In this document: positions 1-7,918 of the stretch, piece after piece | Layout: every line of letters starts with the position of its first letter | How positions within the stretch are numbered: position 1 is the stretch's first letter | DNA from: Mageeibacillus sp. UBA6980 | GTDB lineage: Bacteria; Bacillota; Clostridia; Saccharofermentanales; Saccharofermentanaceae | Direction of reading: 5' to 3' | Length of the DNA stretch: 31,189 bases | Assembly: GCA_002450095.1 (NCBI GenBank) | Contig: DJYK01000013.1 | Coordinates: 1 to 31,189 of the forward strand | Made by a program: the position numbers and the translations under genes | Notes under the pieces: generated by a model | Database searches by the model: none | Seen by the model: only the letters and a program-made list of their open reading frames with translations | Told to the model about the DNA's origin: nothing

Positions 1-34
1 AAGCGCGTGACCTGATGGATTAGACATCCTAAGA

Positions 35-379
35 TTATCTTTGAATGTCTAAAGTCAATTGTTTAAGAAAAGGATGCAAAGAAGTATTCAATGCGTTCTT
101 GGTTGAAAATGCTGTATATGATGGGCTCAGGCGCGGAGAGGTGTTACCCTGTTTTGTTGAGTCGGAAGTTATCCGAAGCGTATATGTCTGCTCCCGGCTG
201 TCACTTATAGGTGTATCCAAAGTCAGAATGTATTCTGTCTGATTGGCGATCGTCGAGGCATAATATTCCCGGTGATCTATCAGAGTACCGTCTTCATCAT
301 AGATGTCGAGAAGAACGGTCCCGCTGCAGGCTCTCAGGATCCCGTAAAATCGTACTTCCTTACTCCGAGCATCCAGAAC
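35..379 (-). pseudogene. C-terminal fragment of an unidentified, probably extracytoplasmic protein
   Basis: The frame is open on the minus strand from 379 down to a TAA at 35-37, but I find no ATG or GTG with a ribosome binding site; the only start-like codon is a TTG near 220. The translation is a run of polar beta-strand-like sequence (LLDIYDEDGTLIDHREYY, then SREQTYTLRITSDS). This resembles in style, not in alignable identity, the N-terminal extracytoplasmic part of the membrane protein at 9810-11741. It overlaps the last codons of the ABC permease. I read it as the tail of a decayed or frameshifted gene; chance openness cannot be excluded. No function is assigned. Confidence 0.3.
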
Positions 380-1140
380 TTATAGCTCAAGTAGAAGAAC
401 AGGATGCCGAGAATGGGTGACAGCCAAGAAAGCAATGGGACATTATCAGGGTCGAGAATCACCAGACTCGGATAATAAGCAACGAATGCAATCGGGATAA
501 CGAAGGTGAATATCACCTTGAAGATACCGCTGAATATACTAGCAGGATACTTCGCGAAGTCCTTGAATCTGAACATAATGACCATCACATAACCTGAGTT
601 CTTGATCCAGAAGCACGTTGCCGCCGCTGCATTCATCAGTGCGATCATGAACAGAGAAGCCGTGATAAGGAACACGATGAGCTTCAGTATTATCATAAAC
701 GACACCGGCAGGCCGATATGTACCCACGAATATATGAGCGTTCCTATACCGAATGCGAGCTGTCCTAAGCCCTTAACATCAAACACCTCCGATATGAAGT
801 AGAAGAACACATTCACGGGGCGGAAACAGTACTTGATGAAGTCGCCGCTGTAGACCATGAATCTCAGGTTCCAGTTGTTATCGAAGAAGCACTGCACCGG
901 GGTCAGGGCTACGAGCGAGAACCCGTACAGGAACAACATGTGATAGTAATCCCAGCCGTTTATCGTCGGGAAGTTTCTGAACAATATCAGAAACGTCACA
1001 AAACCCGATAGGTTAGTCATTATCATTCCAATCGTCGATATTATGAAATCCGCACGGTAGCTCATCTTGGTCTTCAGATCCTGAACGAGGATCTTCCTGT
1101 AGAGCTTCGTGTAAAAAGCAAATCCTCTTACATGTTCCAT
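334..1140 (-). CDS. ABC-2 family exporter permease, second subunit
   Basis: Integral membrane protein of 268 residues with about six hydrophobic segments. It starts MEHVRGFAFYTKLYRKIL, a short cytoplasmic amphipathic stretch before the first membrane helix. The architecture and the pairing with a sister permease and an ATPase match the ABC-2 family formerly called DUF990 (Pfam ABC2_membrane_6). I chose the ATG at 1140 because GGAGG lies six bases upstream; a TTG at 1146 would sit inside the upstream gene. The stop of the preceding permease lies two bases before this start, so the genes are translationally coupled. It would form half of the membrane channel with the 1143-1952 product. The exported substrate is not visible from sequence; related systems export drugs, lipids or polysaccharides. 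Confidence 0.85.
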   Translation of the reverse strand: MEHVRGFAFYTKLYRKILVQDLKTKMSYRADFIISTIGMIMTNLSGFVTFLILFRNFPTINGWDYYHMLFLYGFSLVALTPVQCFFDNNWNLRFMVYSGDFIKYCFRPVNVFFYFISEVFDVKGLGQLAFGIGTLIYSWVHIGLPVSFMIILKLIVFLITASLFMIALMNAAAATCFWIKNSGYVMVIMFRFKDFAKYPASIFSGIFKVIFTFVIPIAFVAYYPSLVILDPDNVPLLSWLSPILGILFFYLSYKFWMLGVRKYDFTGS

Positions 1141-1142
1141 GA

Positions 1143-1952
1143 TCAACCTCCGTTAACGGTGATCTTCTTCACCGAGTAATTCCAGAACAGTGTGCCCGCA
1201 GCCGTAAGTATCACGATCCAGATAATCTGGAACAGGAACATCGGCAGCAGTCCTTCGAGGGTATCGCTTCCGTTCTTCTGCAGAAGTATCGTGAGAGGTA
1301 TGTCATAAACACCTCGAAAAGGCATGTACTCAACCACAGTCTTGAGCTTATCCGGGAAGAAAGCTATAGGTATTGAAGCTCCCGACAGAAGCAGCACTAT
1401 GGTCTCCTTCACGATGTTGATGCCCCATGTTGATTCCGTGTAGAGGCACACCGTGGCCACCAGCATTTCGATGTTGAAGTTAATAAGAAGAGCAAATACC
1501 GTAGCTATCACAAACCAGATAAGGTTGAAGCCCATGTGTATGGCTCCGTGTGTGATGATCATGACGACGATGAAAGTCGGCAGGAAAGTCAGGAAGAACG
1601 ATACCACATGGCTTCCGGAGTAACTCCAGAATGTGTAGCGGCGGAACTTCATGGGCTTAAGAAGATCGAGAATGATCTTGCCCGACTGGATCGATCTGCT
1701 CATATCCCATACTACGAACATCTCGAGGAAGTTAAAAAGAGACGTCGCGAGAATGAGATAGATCATCGTATCCGTGAATGTCATTCCATTAACCACATCG
1801 ACACCCGAAGATGCGTAGATGGCTTTCCAAAGATAATATACGAGCACCAGATAGATGAGGTTCGCGAACAGTGTAACGAACGTACCCAATCTGAACTGCA
1901 ACGATTCCATTATTCCGGCACGCGTCAGTGCCAATAATTTTCTGGGGTTCAT
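1143..1952 (-). CDS. ABC-2 family exporter permease, first subunit
   Basis: A 269-residue membrane protein with about six predicted transmembrane segments, opening MNPRKLLALTRAGIMES before the first helix. It belongs with the 334-1140 product to the paired-permease ABC-2 (DUF990-like) group, where two different permeases form a heterodimer energised by one ATPase dimer. Its ATG overlaps the stop codon of the ATPase gene (ATGA), and a GAGGGAG sequence sits about eight bases upstream within the end of that gene, so the three genes form one operon. No substrate-binding protein is present, which fits an exporter. Confidence 0.85.
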   Translation of the reverse strand: MNPRKLLALTRAGIMESLQFRLGTFVTLFANLIYLVLVYYLWKAIYASSGVDVVNGMTFTDTMIYLILATSLFNFLEMFVVWDMSRSIQSGKIILDLLKPMKFRRYTFWSYSGSHVVSFFLTFLPTFIVVMIITHGAIHMGFNLIWFVIATVFALLINFNIEMLVATVCLYTESTWGINIVKETIVLLLSGASIPIAFFPDKLKTVVEYMPFRGVYDIPLTILLQKNGSDTLEGLLPMFLFQIIWIVILTAAGTLFWNYSVKKITVNGG

Positions 1953-2890
1953 GCTGCATCTCCCTCATAGATCTTCTTGATGACCTCCTCCGTGGAGATC
2001 TCCTCAAGACGGATGTCCTTGATCTTTGTTTCCTTCTGCTTACGCATGATGACATCCATGATATCCGTCTCCTTCTCATCTATGAGCATCGACTCCCATG
2101 TGTCATCCTCGAGGCGCATGTGAAGAGTTCTGTAAGAACCGAAGTAACTCTTCAGATGCTCGATATCATTGTCGTAGATCTTTGTACCCTTATCGATAAT
2201 GACTATCCTTTTGCACAGAGCATCAACGTCGCCCATATCGTGTGTGGTAAGGATTACCGTTGTGTTCTTCTCCTTGTTAAGGCCCTTGATCAAAGATCTG
2301 ATCTTATCCTTCATGGATACGTCGAGACCTATTGTCGGCTCATCGAGGAATACGATCGCAGGGTTGTGCAGGAATGCTGCGAGGATATCGCTCAATGTCC
2401 TTTGACCCAAAGACATCTGCCTTACCGGCTTATTGATAATCGGCTCGATATCGACAAGAGATTTATAAAGCTCGATCATGTCGTTATACTCATTCTTAGG
2501 CACCATGTAGATATCGCGAAGAAGCTTGAACGATTCTATAAGAGGCAATGACCACCATAGCTGCGATCTCTGCCCGAAGACAACTCCGATGTTCTCACAG
2601 TTCTCGGTCCTGTTCTTATAAGGAACCTTGCCGTTTACTAAGATCTCGCCTGATGTGGGCTCGAGTACGCCCGTCATCATCTTGATAGTAGTAGACTTGC
2701 CTGCTCCGTTAGGGCCGAGGTATCCGATGATCTCTCCTCTGGACACCTCGAGCGACACGTCCTTTACAGCGCTTATGGTCTTGTAGTCACGCGAGAACAG
2801 ATCCTGAATGCTGCCCTTCAGACCTTCATGACGGTTCAACACCTTAAAGTCTTTACAGACATTCTTCATTACCAGAGCCTGATTATCCAT
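1949..2890 (-). CDS. ABC transporter ATP-binding protein
   Basis: ATPase subunit of the exporter, 313 residues. Visible motifs: Walker A GPNGAGKST at residues 59-67, Q-loop Gln 107, an atypical signature SLGQR at 160-164 in place of LSGGQ, Walker B AIVFLDEP at 178-185, and H-loop His 217 (LTTHD). The C-terminal ~80 residues after the nucleotide-binding domain are a small extra domain usual in ABC-2 ATPases. I place the start at the ATG at 2890 (MDNQALVMKN) because GGAGG lies five bases before it; an upstream TTG at 2905 would have no such site. First gene of the operon, transcribed away from the AraC regulator across the palindromic region at 2982-3019. Confidence 0.9.
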   Translation of the reverse strand: MDNQALVMKNVCKDFKVLNRHEGLKGSIQDLFSRDYKTISAVKDVSLEVSRGEIIGYLGPNGAGKSTTIKMMTGVLEPTSGEILVNGKVPYKNRTENCENIGVVFGQRSQLWWSLPLIESFKLLRDIYMVPKNEYNDMIELYKSLVDIEPIINKPVRQMSLGQRTLSDILAAFLHNPAIVFLDEPTIGLDVSMKDKIRSLIKGLNKEKNTTVILTTHDMGDVDALCKRIVIIDKGTKIYDNDIEHLKSYFGSYRTLHMRLEDDTWESMLIDEKETDIMDVIMRKQKETKIKDIRLEEISTEEVIKKIYEGDAA

Positions 2891-2981
2891 AATTGCCTCC
2901 CCCAAAAAACTCTCTTGAATTTGAACTATATTCAGTATATTGTTGTTATAGTTATGAAAATAGTGTGTTTATAGTCGGTTT

Positions 2982-3019
2982 TTATAACAATATTCCAGAT
3001 TGATGGAATATTGTTATAA
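2982..3019. promoter_or_regulatory. Perfect 16-bp inverted repeat, operator of divergent ABC/AraC promoters
   Basis: TTATAACAATATTCCA (2982-2997) and its exact complement TGGAATATTGTTATAA (3004-3019) flank a six-base spacer, GATTGA. Each arm carries a -10-like box: TATAAT at 3015-3020 reading toward the AraC gene, TATAAA at 2986-2981 reading toward the ABC operon. The -35 positions (ATTCCA-like) are weak and lie in the opposite arm. A further imperfect half site, ATTGTTGTTATAG, lies at about 2939-2951. The layout suggests joint control of both transcripts by one dimeric protein, most simply the AraC-family product; this is inferred. Confidence 0.6.
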
Positions 3020-3046
3020 TCAGTGCGAAGGAGGGCGAGAATAGTT

Positions 3047-3943
3047 ATGAATCGCGAACAGATGGGCCTTATCATCAAGCGTGACGACGGCTCGGAGATC
3101 GTAAACTACGATAATCCGGCATTCCCCTCATATATCTACGACGGATGGATCGAACCTAACTGCACATGGGAACGTGTCCCCCATTACCACGAAGATCTGG
3201 AGATATTAACTGTCAAAGAAGGATCCATGGCATATTCAGTCAACGGCCGCACGCTGGTGCTTCACGAGGGAGATACCATCGTCGTTAACTCCAATCAGAT
3301 TCACTACAGCATGTCGCTTGACGACAAGATCGCGAAGTACGTGATCTTCGTTGTCCATCCCTCGATCCTTATGTCATCTGTAACCATTGAGATGGAAGCT
3401 GTACGTCCCATCATCGACAACCCGGAACTGCCTTTCGTGAGATTCAGGTATATAAACACTTATACCAAAGATATGTATAACCTTATGATCGATCTTCCCG
3501 ATCACAGACATAATGCTTTCGAGGTTACGAAGCGCCTGTTTCTCATGTGGGAACTCATAATGAAGAAGTCGGAAGATTACGGTCCCAAACCCGAGGATAA
3601 CAATGTCGATCCGCGCATGATGTCATTCAAGTCCATGCTTCACTTTATGAATATCAACTATAAAGAGACGATCTCACTCGAGGATATCTCTAACGCAGGC
3701 AATGTCAGCAAATCCCAGTGCAATTATCTGTTCAACCAGTATGTCGGCGAGTCGCCCGTAAATTACCTTATGCACCTGCGCGCCCGTAAAGTGGCGGAAC
3801 ATCTGCGTTCGGGCAATTACACGTTAAAGCAGATTGCAGACATGACCGGATTCAACGGTGTCAGCTACATGTCTGAGACCTTCAAGAAGTTCTTCGGCCA
3901 GTCTCCGAGAGATTACAAAAAACAATGGAGCGGTATCAGTTGA
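3047..3943 (+). CDS. AraC-family transcriptional regulator with cupin sensor domain
   Basis: A 298-residue regulator. The N-terminal half has a cupin-like sensor (HYHEDLEILTVKEGSMAYSVNG, then LHEGDTIVVNSNQIHYS), typical of the AraC-binding domain. The C-terminal ~100 residues carry the two helix-turn-helix motifs: ISLEDISNAGNVSKSQCNYLFNQ, and LKQIADMTGFNGVSYMSETFKKFFGQSPRDYKK, the latter matching the conserved AraC second helix-turn-helix and tail. I take the ATG at 3047; an upstream GTG at 3023 would lie before the AAGGAGGG sequence at 3028-3035 and so is unlikely, although the spacing to 3047 is long (about 12). It is divergent from the ABC exporter and probably controls it. The ligand is unknown. 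Confidence 0.88.
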   Translation: MNREQMGLIIKRDDGSEIVNYDNPAFPSYIYDGWIEPNCTWERVPHYHEDLEILTVKEGSMAYSVNGRTLVLHEGDTIVVNSNQIHYSMSLDDKIAKYVIFVVHPSILMSSVTIEMEAVRPIIDNPELPFVRFRYINTYTKDMYNLMIDLPDHRHNAFEVTKRLFLMWELIMKKSEDYGPKPEDNNVDPRMMSFKSMLHFMNINYKETISLEDISNAGNVSKSQCNYLFNQYVGESPVNYLMHLRARKVAEHLRSGNYTLKQIADMTGFNGVSYMSETFKKFFGQSPRDYKKQWSGIS

Positions 3944-4034
3944 TCGTTATACGTCCCTGTCCGTAAGGATCGGAATACTCTTCTCCGATAACACCGCCGA
4001 GCGGTTATGTCACGGTAAACGGTGCTGCAGGAAC

Positions 4035-4061
4035 GGTTAAGATTGAGTTATAATCTTAACC
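4035..4061 (+). promoter_or_regulatory. Ten-bp perfect inverted repeat in the leader of the zinc-ribbon gene
   Basis: GGTTAAGATT and AATCTTAACC flank a seven-base loop and end some six bases before the AAGGAGG ribosome binding site of the 4081 gene. No T-run follows, so it is a poor terminator for the AraC gene. A TATAAT (4050-4055) overlaps the loop and right arm, so an operator or a leader hairpin is plausible. Confidence 0.4.
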
Positions 4062-4080
4062 AGAAAAGGAGGATCCGCTT

Positions 4081-4557
4081 ATGACAAGATTTCCCTGGGG
4101 CACAATGGCACCCATCCCTTATGGAGATGCCAAGTACAATGTCAAAGTAAATATGAGAGCCAACGGCATGATCGAGACAGAAGCCGACATCGATGAGAAT
4201 CAGAAGACAGGAATAAAGGCCGCAGTTCTCCTCGGACTTGCCGACGGCTTAGCCAAGTTGGCTTCACAGTGTATTCCCTCCGAACAGATCATCGCACACA
4301 AAAGAGATATCGAAGAGACGATCAGACAGAAGGTCTCTTCGGCAGGATACGACACAAGGGTCACGATCAATTCCATCACATGCGATGAAGCATCCCGCAA
4401 TGCGCTCGAAGAAGCCAAGAATAAAGCCATGACCGCGGGTACTGTTGCACCTGCAGCCACAGCTTCATCTGCGGTCCGTCCGAAGTTCTGCCCCAATTGC
4501 GGAAGCCCTGCAGGCGCCGGCAATTTCTGCACAAACTGCGGATCAAGACTTATCTGA
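4081..4557 (+). CDS. Small protein with C-terminal zinc ribbon
   Basis: A 158-residue soluble protein. Cys137, Cys140, Cys150 and Cys153 form a CPNCG-x9-CTNCG zinc ribbon at the extreme C-terminus, joined by an Ala/Thr/Ser-rich linker (about 118-132) to a helical N-terminal domain. That domain has a predicted alpha-helical block (residues 40-115) ending SAGYDTRVTINSITCDEASRNALEEAKNKA, reminiscent of the helix after SPFH domains, but I would not assign it to that family. The start has a strong AAGGAGG seven bases upstream. It stands alone between the AraC regulator and a broken transporter. Function unknown. Confidence 0.8.
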   Translation: MTRFPWGTMAPIPYGDAKYNVKVNMRANGMIETEADIDENQKTGIKAAVLLGLADGLAKLASQCIPSEQIIAHKRDIEETIRQKVSSAGYDTRVTINSITCDEASRNALEEAKNKAMTAGTVAPAATASSAVRPKFCPNCGSPAGAGNFCTNCGSRLI

Positions 4558-4657
4558 TATCGAAGGTCAGGTTTTCTCGAACGAAGGTCTCCAAGCCGCA
4601 AAACCGGCGAGCTGTTCGTCGGATCTTACACGGTTTGCTGGACAGGGACAAAGCATT

Positions 4658-5374
4658 ATGAGTTTCAGAGTTTATGAGATGAGACGTTCCTGCAAAGATA
4701 TCTCGGCTGCCCGGATGCTTGGTAAATACGGCTATGAGACTTATGCAAGCACGGGTATCGCATACGGAGCTGTTATTCCGCTTGCTGTAGTAGGTATAGT
4801 AATGAAGGTTTTTGGTATTGTCGTTTCTGTTGTAATAGGCATCAGTCTCGGTGGTCAGCCTATAATCGGATTTAATCTTGGGTCCGGCAATACGGAGCGT
4901 GTCAAAGAGACTATAACAGTTATTACCAAACTTATAATTGCAGTCGGAATGGTATCATTCCTTATATTCGAACTTATGCCTGATGTTGTTATCAATCTTT
5001 TCGGAAGCAAGAATACGCCTGAGTATATGGAATATGCGCGACTTTGTATCAGGATATTCCTGGGAGGCATCATACTTACCTGCTTTATAAAATCAGCGGC
5101 CATCATGCTTCAATCGATGGGAAACAGCTTCAAATCAACTCTGCTGGCTCTTTTACGTGATGTGATCATATTTGTTCCGGCGTCTGTCATTCTTGCTACA
5201 GTGTCTCACAGTATCGTTACTATGCTTTGGGCAGCGGTGATTTCAGATGTGCTATCAGCAACCATTGGAATCATATTCATGAGAAGCTCCGTAAAAGAAA
5301 TCTCAAAAGCTGAAAACACCAAATCAATTACTATATCCGATCTGGCTATTGAGAACGCGAAAGACAGATCTTAA
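4658..5374 (+). pseudogene. C-terminal half of a MATE-family multidrug efflux transporter
   Basis: The translation (AYGAVIPLAVVGIVMKVFG, then GISLGGQPIIGFNLGSGN) is the start of the second six-helix bundle of a MATE antiporter, and the sequence runs on through about six membrane segments to a normal stop. Full-length MATE proteins have about 450 residues and twelve helices; only some 238 remain, so the first bundle is missing. The frame is open upstream into the zinc-ribbon gene, but that part is shadow sequence. The ATG at 4658 has no good ribosome binding site. I read this as a truncated relic; it could in principle be expressed as a half-transporter. Confidence 0.7.
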
Positions 5375-5469
5375 GGCTCTCCCATTCAACACTGCGACTG
5401 CCATTGAAGGATAGTACACCAAATATTGAAGAGTCATATGTTGCAAAAAAAGAACTTTAACCGAGATTG

Positions 5470-5655
5470 CTACTCTGGGACGGCGAAGACAGATACAGGG
5501 AATAATGATACTTCTGCGTTAAGATCTGTATCTGTCTGCCCCTGGAGCCTGTAAGCTGCGTTCCAGTCGGTCTTTCCGTGTCGCATTATGTATAAAGGCA
5601 GTTGCCATAAAAGCATAGAAGCAACAAATACACAGTAAAAAAGTATATAATTCAA
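5470..5655 (-). pseudogene. N-terminal remnant of a histidine phosphatase (phosphoglycerate-mutase-like) gene
   Basis: On the minus strand LYIMRHGKTDWN is followed by RLQGQTDTDLNAE. This is the catalytic N-terminal signature of the histidine phosphatase superfamily (RHGxTxWN then RxQGxxDxxLN), with the phospho-accepting His at about 5578-5580. After LNAE the similarity stops, and the frame ends about 15 codons later, whereas family members have about 200 residues. The rest of the gene is absent on either strand nearby. A 12-bp inverted repeat (5487-5498 and 5526-5537, AGACAGATACAG) lies exactly at the break. The 321 bases between 5375 and 5696 otherwise hold only the leader of the next gene. 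Confidence 0.65.
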
Positions 5656-5696
5656 ATCATAGTATGGTTTGCTGCTGATTATTTGAGGGAAAGACT

Positions 5697-7493
5697 ATGG
5701 TTGTTAATAAACTGAACCAGCTTTATAAGCCTGACCGTCTGTTGTTCTACACCGATGCGTCCGAAGAAGATATCCGGGCATTCACCGGCGGCGTCATCCC
5801 GGATAAGATCAGCAAGTATACGGGTGCTTTCGGCACTTATGATTACCCCGGAGTGTTCTTCATTAAAAGTCTTGATAAGTCTGTGATCGGAATCGAGTTC
5901 AGGCCGGATGACGACAAGGCAGAGTACCCCGCGGATCTGGATTCCATCAGGCTTAACGGCTCCTACTGCTTCTCCCTGGAAACTGACGATGAGATCGAGA
6001 TCAGCCGCGAGAATATCACCACTATCTTTAAAGACCTCGCGGGAGACGGAGCGGCCCACCGCGTTTACAGCGACCTTTCGCTTAAGGCCGAGTCTGAAGT
6101 TATATCCGCGTTTACGTATTCCAAGAAGCTCAGGCTGCTTTACGAGTGCGAGCTTAAGGACGAGATCGCCAAGGATATCATCTCCGACGACGCAGACCGT
6201 TTCGATAAAGCTTTGCTTTACAAGATGTCATTCACCGAGCCCATCACGGGGCACTATAACTGGAACCACCTCGTGGCTTTCCTGGAGATGCCGACAGACA
6301 GCGGCATCAGCGACTACACTTTCGTGCATTTCGATATCAAGGAATTCCGCGTGATAAATGAAGTCTACGGGCACAACACGGCTAACCGCGTGCTGCGCAA
6401 TGTCGTAAAGGCCATGAACAAAGCTGACTTCGTCTACGCGAGCGCGCGCTGCCATAACGACAACTTTGCCATGATGATAAAGGACATGCCCGAGGACGAG
6501 ACCGTGCGTGTGCTGGAGGACTTCTTTGAGTCCATCTCGCGCCTGCCCGAGGATCCCGCTTACAGGATCTACTACAGGTGCGGCGTGGTCCCCATGCAAA
6601 GGACGATCCTCTCAGGCAACCGCGTGGCCGATGCCGCCAAGATGGCGCAGGCCCTCGGCGTGACTCCGAACAAGACCGAGGTCACCATATACACGGACAA
6701 GATGCACGACGACATCACCTGGGGCAACATCATAAAGGCTTACGTGGACACCGCCATTGCGGAGGATGAGTTCAGGGTGTACCTGCAGCCGAAGTTCGAC
6801 ATCAACCGTGAAGTTATTGAGGGGGCGGAGGCGCTGATACGCTGGGACTACAAGGGCAAGGGGCTCCTGTCCCCCGGAAGGTTCGTTCCCTTCTTCGAGC
6901 GTGACGGCTCCATCGGCAAGATAGATGACATCGTTCTCGAGAAGGTGTGCAAGGCACTCGCGCAGTGGAAGGCAGAGGGCAAGCCTTTGTATCCTGTCTC
7001 AGTCAACCTCTCGCGCAAGAGGCTGTACGACCCGAATCTCATCGAGCACCTGGTCGGGATAATCGACAGCCACGGCGTGGACCACGGCCTGATCGACTTC
7101 GAGCTTACCGAGAGCGCCACCTACGAAAACAAGGTGCACATGCTGCGCGTGCTGGAGGACCTGCGTGAGCGCGGCTTCAAGATCTCCATGGACGACTTCG
7201 GTACGGGTTACTCTTCCCTGTCGCTGCTGACGGAGATGCCGCTCGATACCCTGAAGATAGACAAGAGCTTTGTCGACAAGCTCGGCAAGGATAACGAGCG
7301 TGAGCAGGATATTGTTGTAATCCGCCTGATCATTGCGCTTGCCAAGGATCTGGGATTCGTGTGCCTGGCTGAGGGTGCTGAGCGTAAAGAACAGGTCGAC
7401 CGTCTCCGTGAACTTGGCTGCGAAGTGATACAGGGTTATTACTACAGCAAGCCCATATCGATGGATAAGTTCGAGGAGCGTTACCTTAAGTAA
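5697..7493 (+). CDS. EAL-domain c-di-GMP phosphodiesterase with degenerate GGDEF domain
   Basis: A 598-residue protein without membrane segments. Residues 1-~165 are an unrecognised sensory region; ~175-335 a GGDEF fold; ~340-598 an EAL domain. The GGDEF signature is replaced by HNDNF (253-257), so diguanylate cyclase activity is not expected. The EAL catalytic set looks complete: Glu378 (EAL), Asn437 (NLS), Glu469/Glu472 (ELTES), Asp499-Asp500 (DDFGTG), Lys520 (LKIDK), Glu559 (EGAE for the usual EGVE), Gln579 (QGY). It should hydrolyse c-di-GMP to pGpG, with the dead GGDEF as a regulatory module. Codons from about 6200 to 7300 are visibly more G+C-rich than the neighbours. The start follows GAGGGA. 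It transcribes head-on relative to a fork from the origin at ~20 kb. Confidence 0.9.
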   Translation: MVVNKLNQLYKPDRLLFYTDASEEDIRAFTGGVIPDKISKYTGAFGTYDYPGVFFIKSLDKSVIGIEFRPDDDKAEYPADLDSIRLNGSYCFSLETDDEIEISRENITTIFKDLAGDGAAHRVYSDLSLKAESEVISAFTYSKKLRLLYECELKDEIAKDIISDDADRFDKALLYKMSFTEPITGHYNWNHLVAFLEMPTDSGISDYTFVHFDIKEFRVINEVYGHNTANRVLRNVVKAMNKADFVYASARCHNDNFAMMIKDMPEDETVRVLEDFFESISRLPEDPAYRIYYRCGVVPMQRTILSGNRVADAAKMAQALGVTPNKTEVTIYTDKMHDDITWGNIIKAYVDTAIAEDEFRVYLQPKFDINREVIEGAEALIRWDYKGKGLLSPGRFVPFFERDGSIGKIDDIVLEKVCKALAQWKAEGKPLYPVSVNLSRKRLYDPNLIEHLVGIIDSHGVDHGLIDFELTESATYENKVHMLRVLEDLRERGFKISMDDFGTGYSSLSLLTEMPLDTLKIDKSFVDKLGKDNEREQDIVVIRLIIALAKDLGFVCLAEGAERKEQVDRLRELGCEVIQGYYYSKPISMDKFEERYLK

Positions 7494-7615
7494 TGCCGTT
7501 ATGCGCGGCTTGCCTTCTTTCTCTTTACTAGGCCACAGTGAGACGGAGTCGAACAAGGTCTCAGACAGCAAGCGTAGCGACGCTGTCGGTCGAATCCCTC
7601 TTAATTTCATCACAA

Positions 7616-7651
7616 CGCAAAACGGATACTCATCCGAGTATCCGTTTTGCG
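7616..7651. terminator. Perfect 16-bp hairpin with A-tract and T-tract
   Basis: CGCAAAACGGATACTC and its exact complement flank a four-base loop (ATCC). Within the stem AAAA precedes and TTTT follows the GC-rich core, so it could terminate on both strands: after the EAL gene on the plus strand and after the former tRNA-Ser on the minus strand. It lies just outside the integrated element. Confidence 0.55.
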
Positions 7652-7654
7652 CTT

Positions 7655-7710
7655 TGGCGGAGACGGTGGGATTCGAACCCACGTGGCCGTGAAGCCAAAC
7701 GGTTTTCAAG
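7655..7710 (-). repeat. 3' fragment of tRNA-Ser (distal attachment-site repeat of the integrated element)
   Basis: These 56 bases equal the 3' part of the intact tRNA-Ser gene at 8673-8728 with one difference (A at 7663 against C at 8681). The copy runs from the encoded CCA through acceptor 3' strand, T-arm and variable arm and stops in the anticodon loop, after which similarity ends abruptly. This is the usual signature of tRNA-targeted integration by a tyrosine recombinase crossing over in the anticodon stem-loop. The one difference would unpair acceptor position 68 from C5 if excision restored this end. Confidence 0.8.
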
Positions 7711-7771
7711 CTATCTTTTCGAGTGTTGAAAGCCCCATTTTACTGCGTTTTCAGGCTTTTTATGTGTCCCC

Positions 7772-7795
7772 AAAGCCCGTTGTTACAGGCTTTTT
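7772..7795 (+). terminator. Rho-independent terminator-like hairpin
   Basis: AAAGCC pairs with GGCTTT across a 10-base interior and is followed by a T-run. A related hairpin (GAAAGCC ... GGCTTTTT, 7728-7761) lies just upstream. Both stand before the small truncated gene at 7815 and would insulate the element from reading out of the chromosome. Confidence 0.45.
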
Positions 7796-7814
7796 GGTTG
7801 CAAAGGAGAACACC

Positions 7815-7889
7815 ATGAACATCGAAGGCATCAACTGGGATGAAGTCCCAGAAACATTGATCATGACCCCGAACCGAGCCTCCTCATAA
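7815..7889 (+). pseudogene. Truncated excisionase-like gene (N-terminal 24 residues)
   Basis: AAAGGAG lies six bases before the ATG. The product begins MNIEGINWDEVPETL, which from memory resembles the start of small helix-turn-helix excisionase-type proteins in clostridial integrative elements, usually 60-70 residues. Here the frame ends after 24 residues, before any helix-turn-helix. A strong initiation site on a peptide this short suggests a relic of a longer gene, although a functional leader peptide cannot be excluded. The complete excisionase-like gene begins 29 bases downstream. Confidence 0.45.
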
Positions 7890-7918
7890 CGAGCATTCCT
7901 GATACAGTCAGATATAGG

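Noticed and set aside
45..242. Plus-strand 65-residue frame at the left edge
   Set aside because: No Shine-Dalgarno and no similarity; the minus-strand fragment explains the region better.
1536..2551. Long plus-strand frames opposite the ABC genes
   Set aside because: They are complements of well-supported minus-strand genes with conserved motifs.
7538..7615. Possible second tRNA remnant: GTTCGACTCC-like and GGTCGAATCCC-like strings on opposite strands
   Set aside because: No acceptor, D-arm or anticodon arm could be folded around either string; the T-stem does not pair.
6999..7709. Minus-strand frame spanning the EAL gene and the tRNA fragment
   Set aside because: Shadow frame produced by the codon bias of the EAL gene; it crosses the tRNA repeat and a hairpin.
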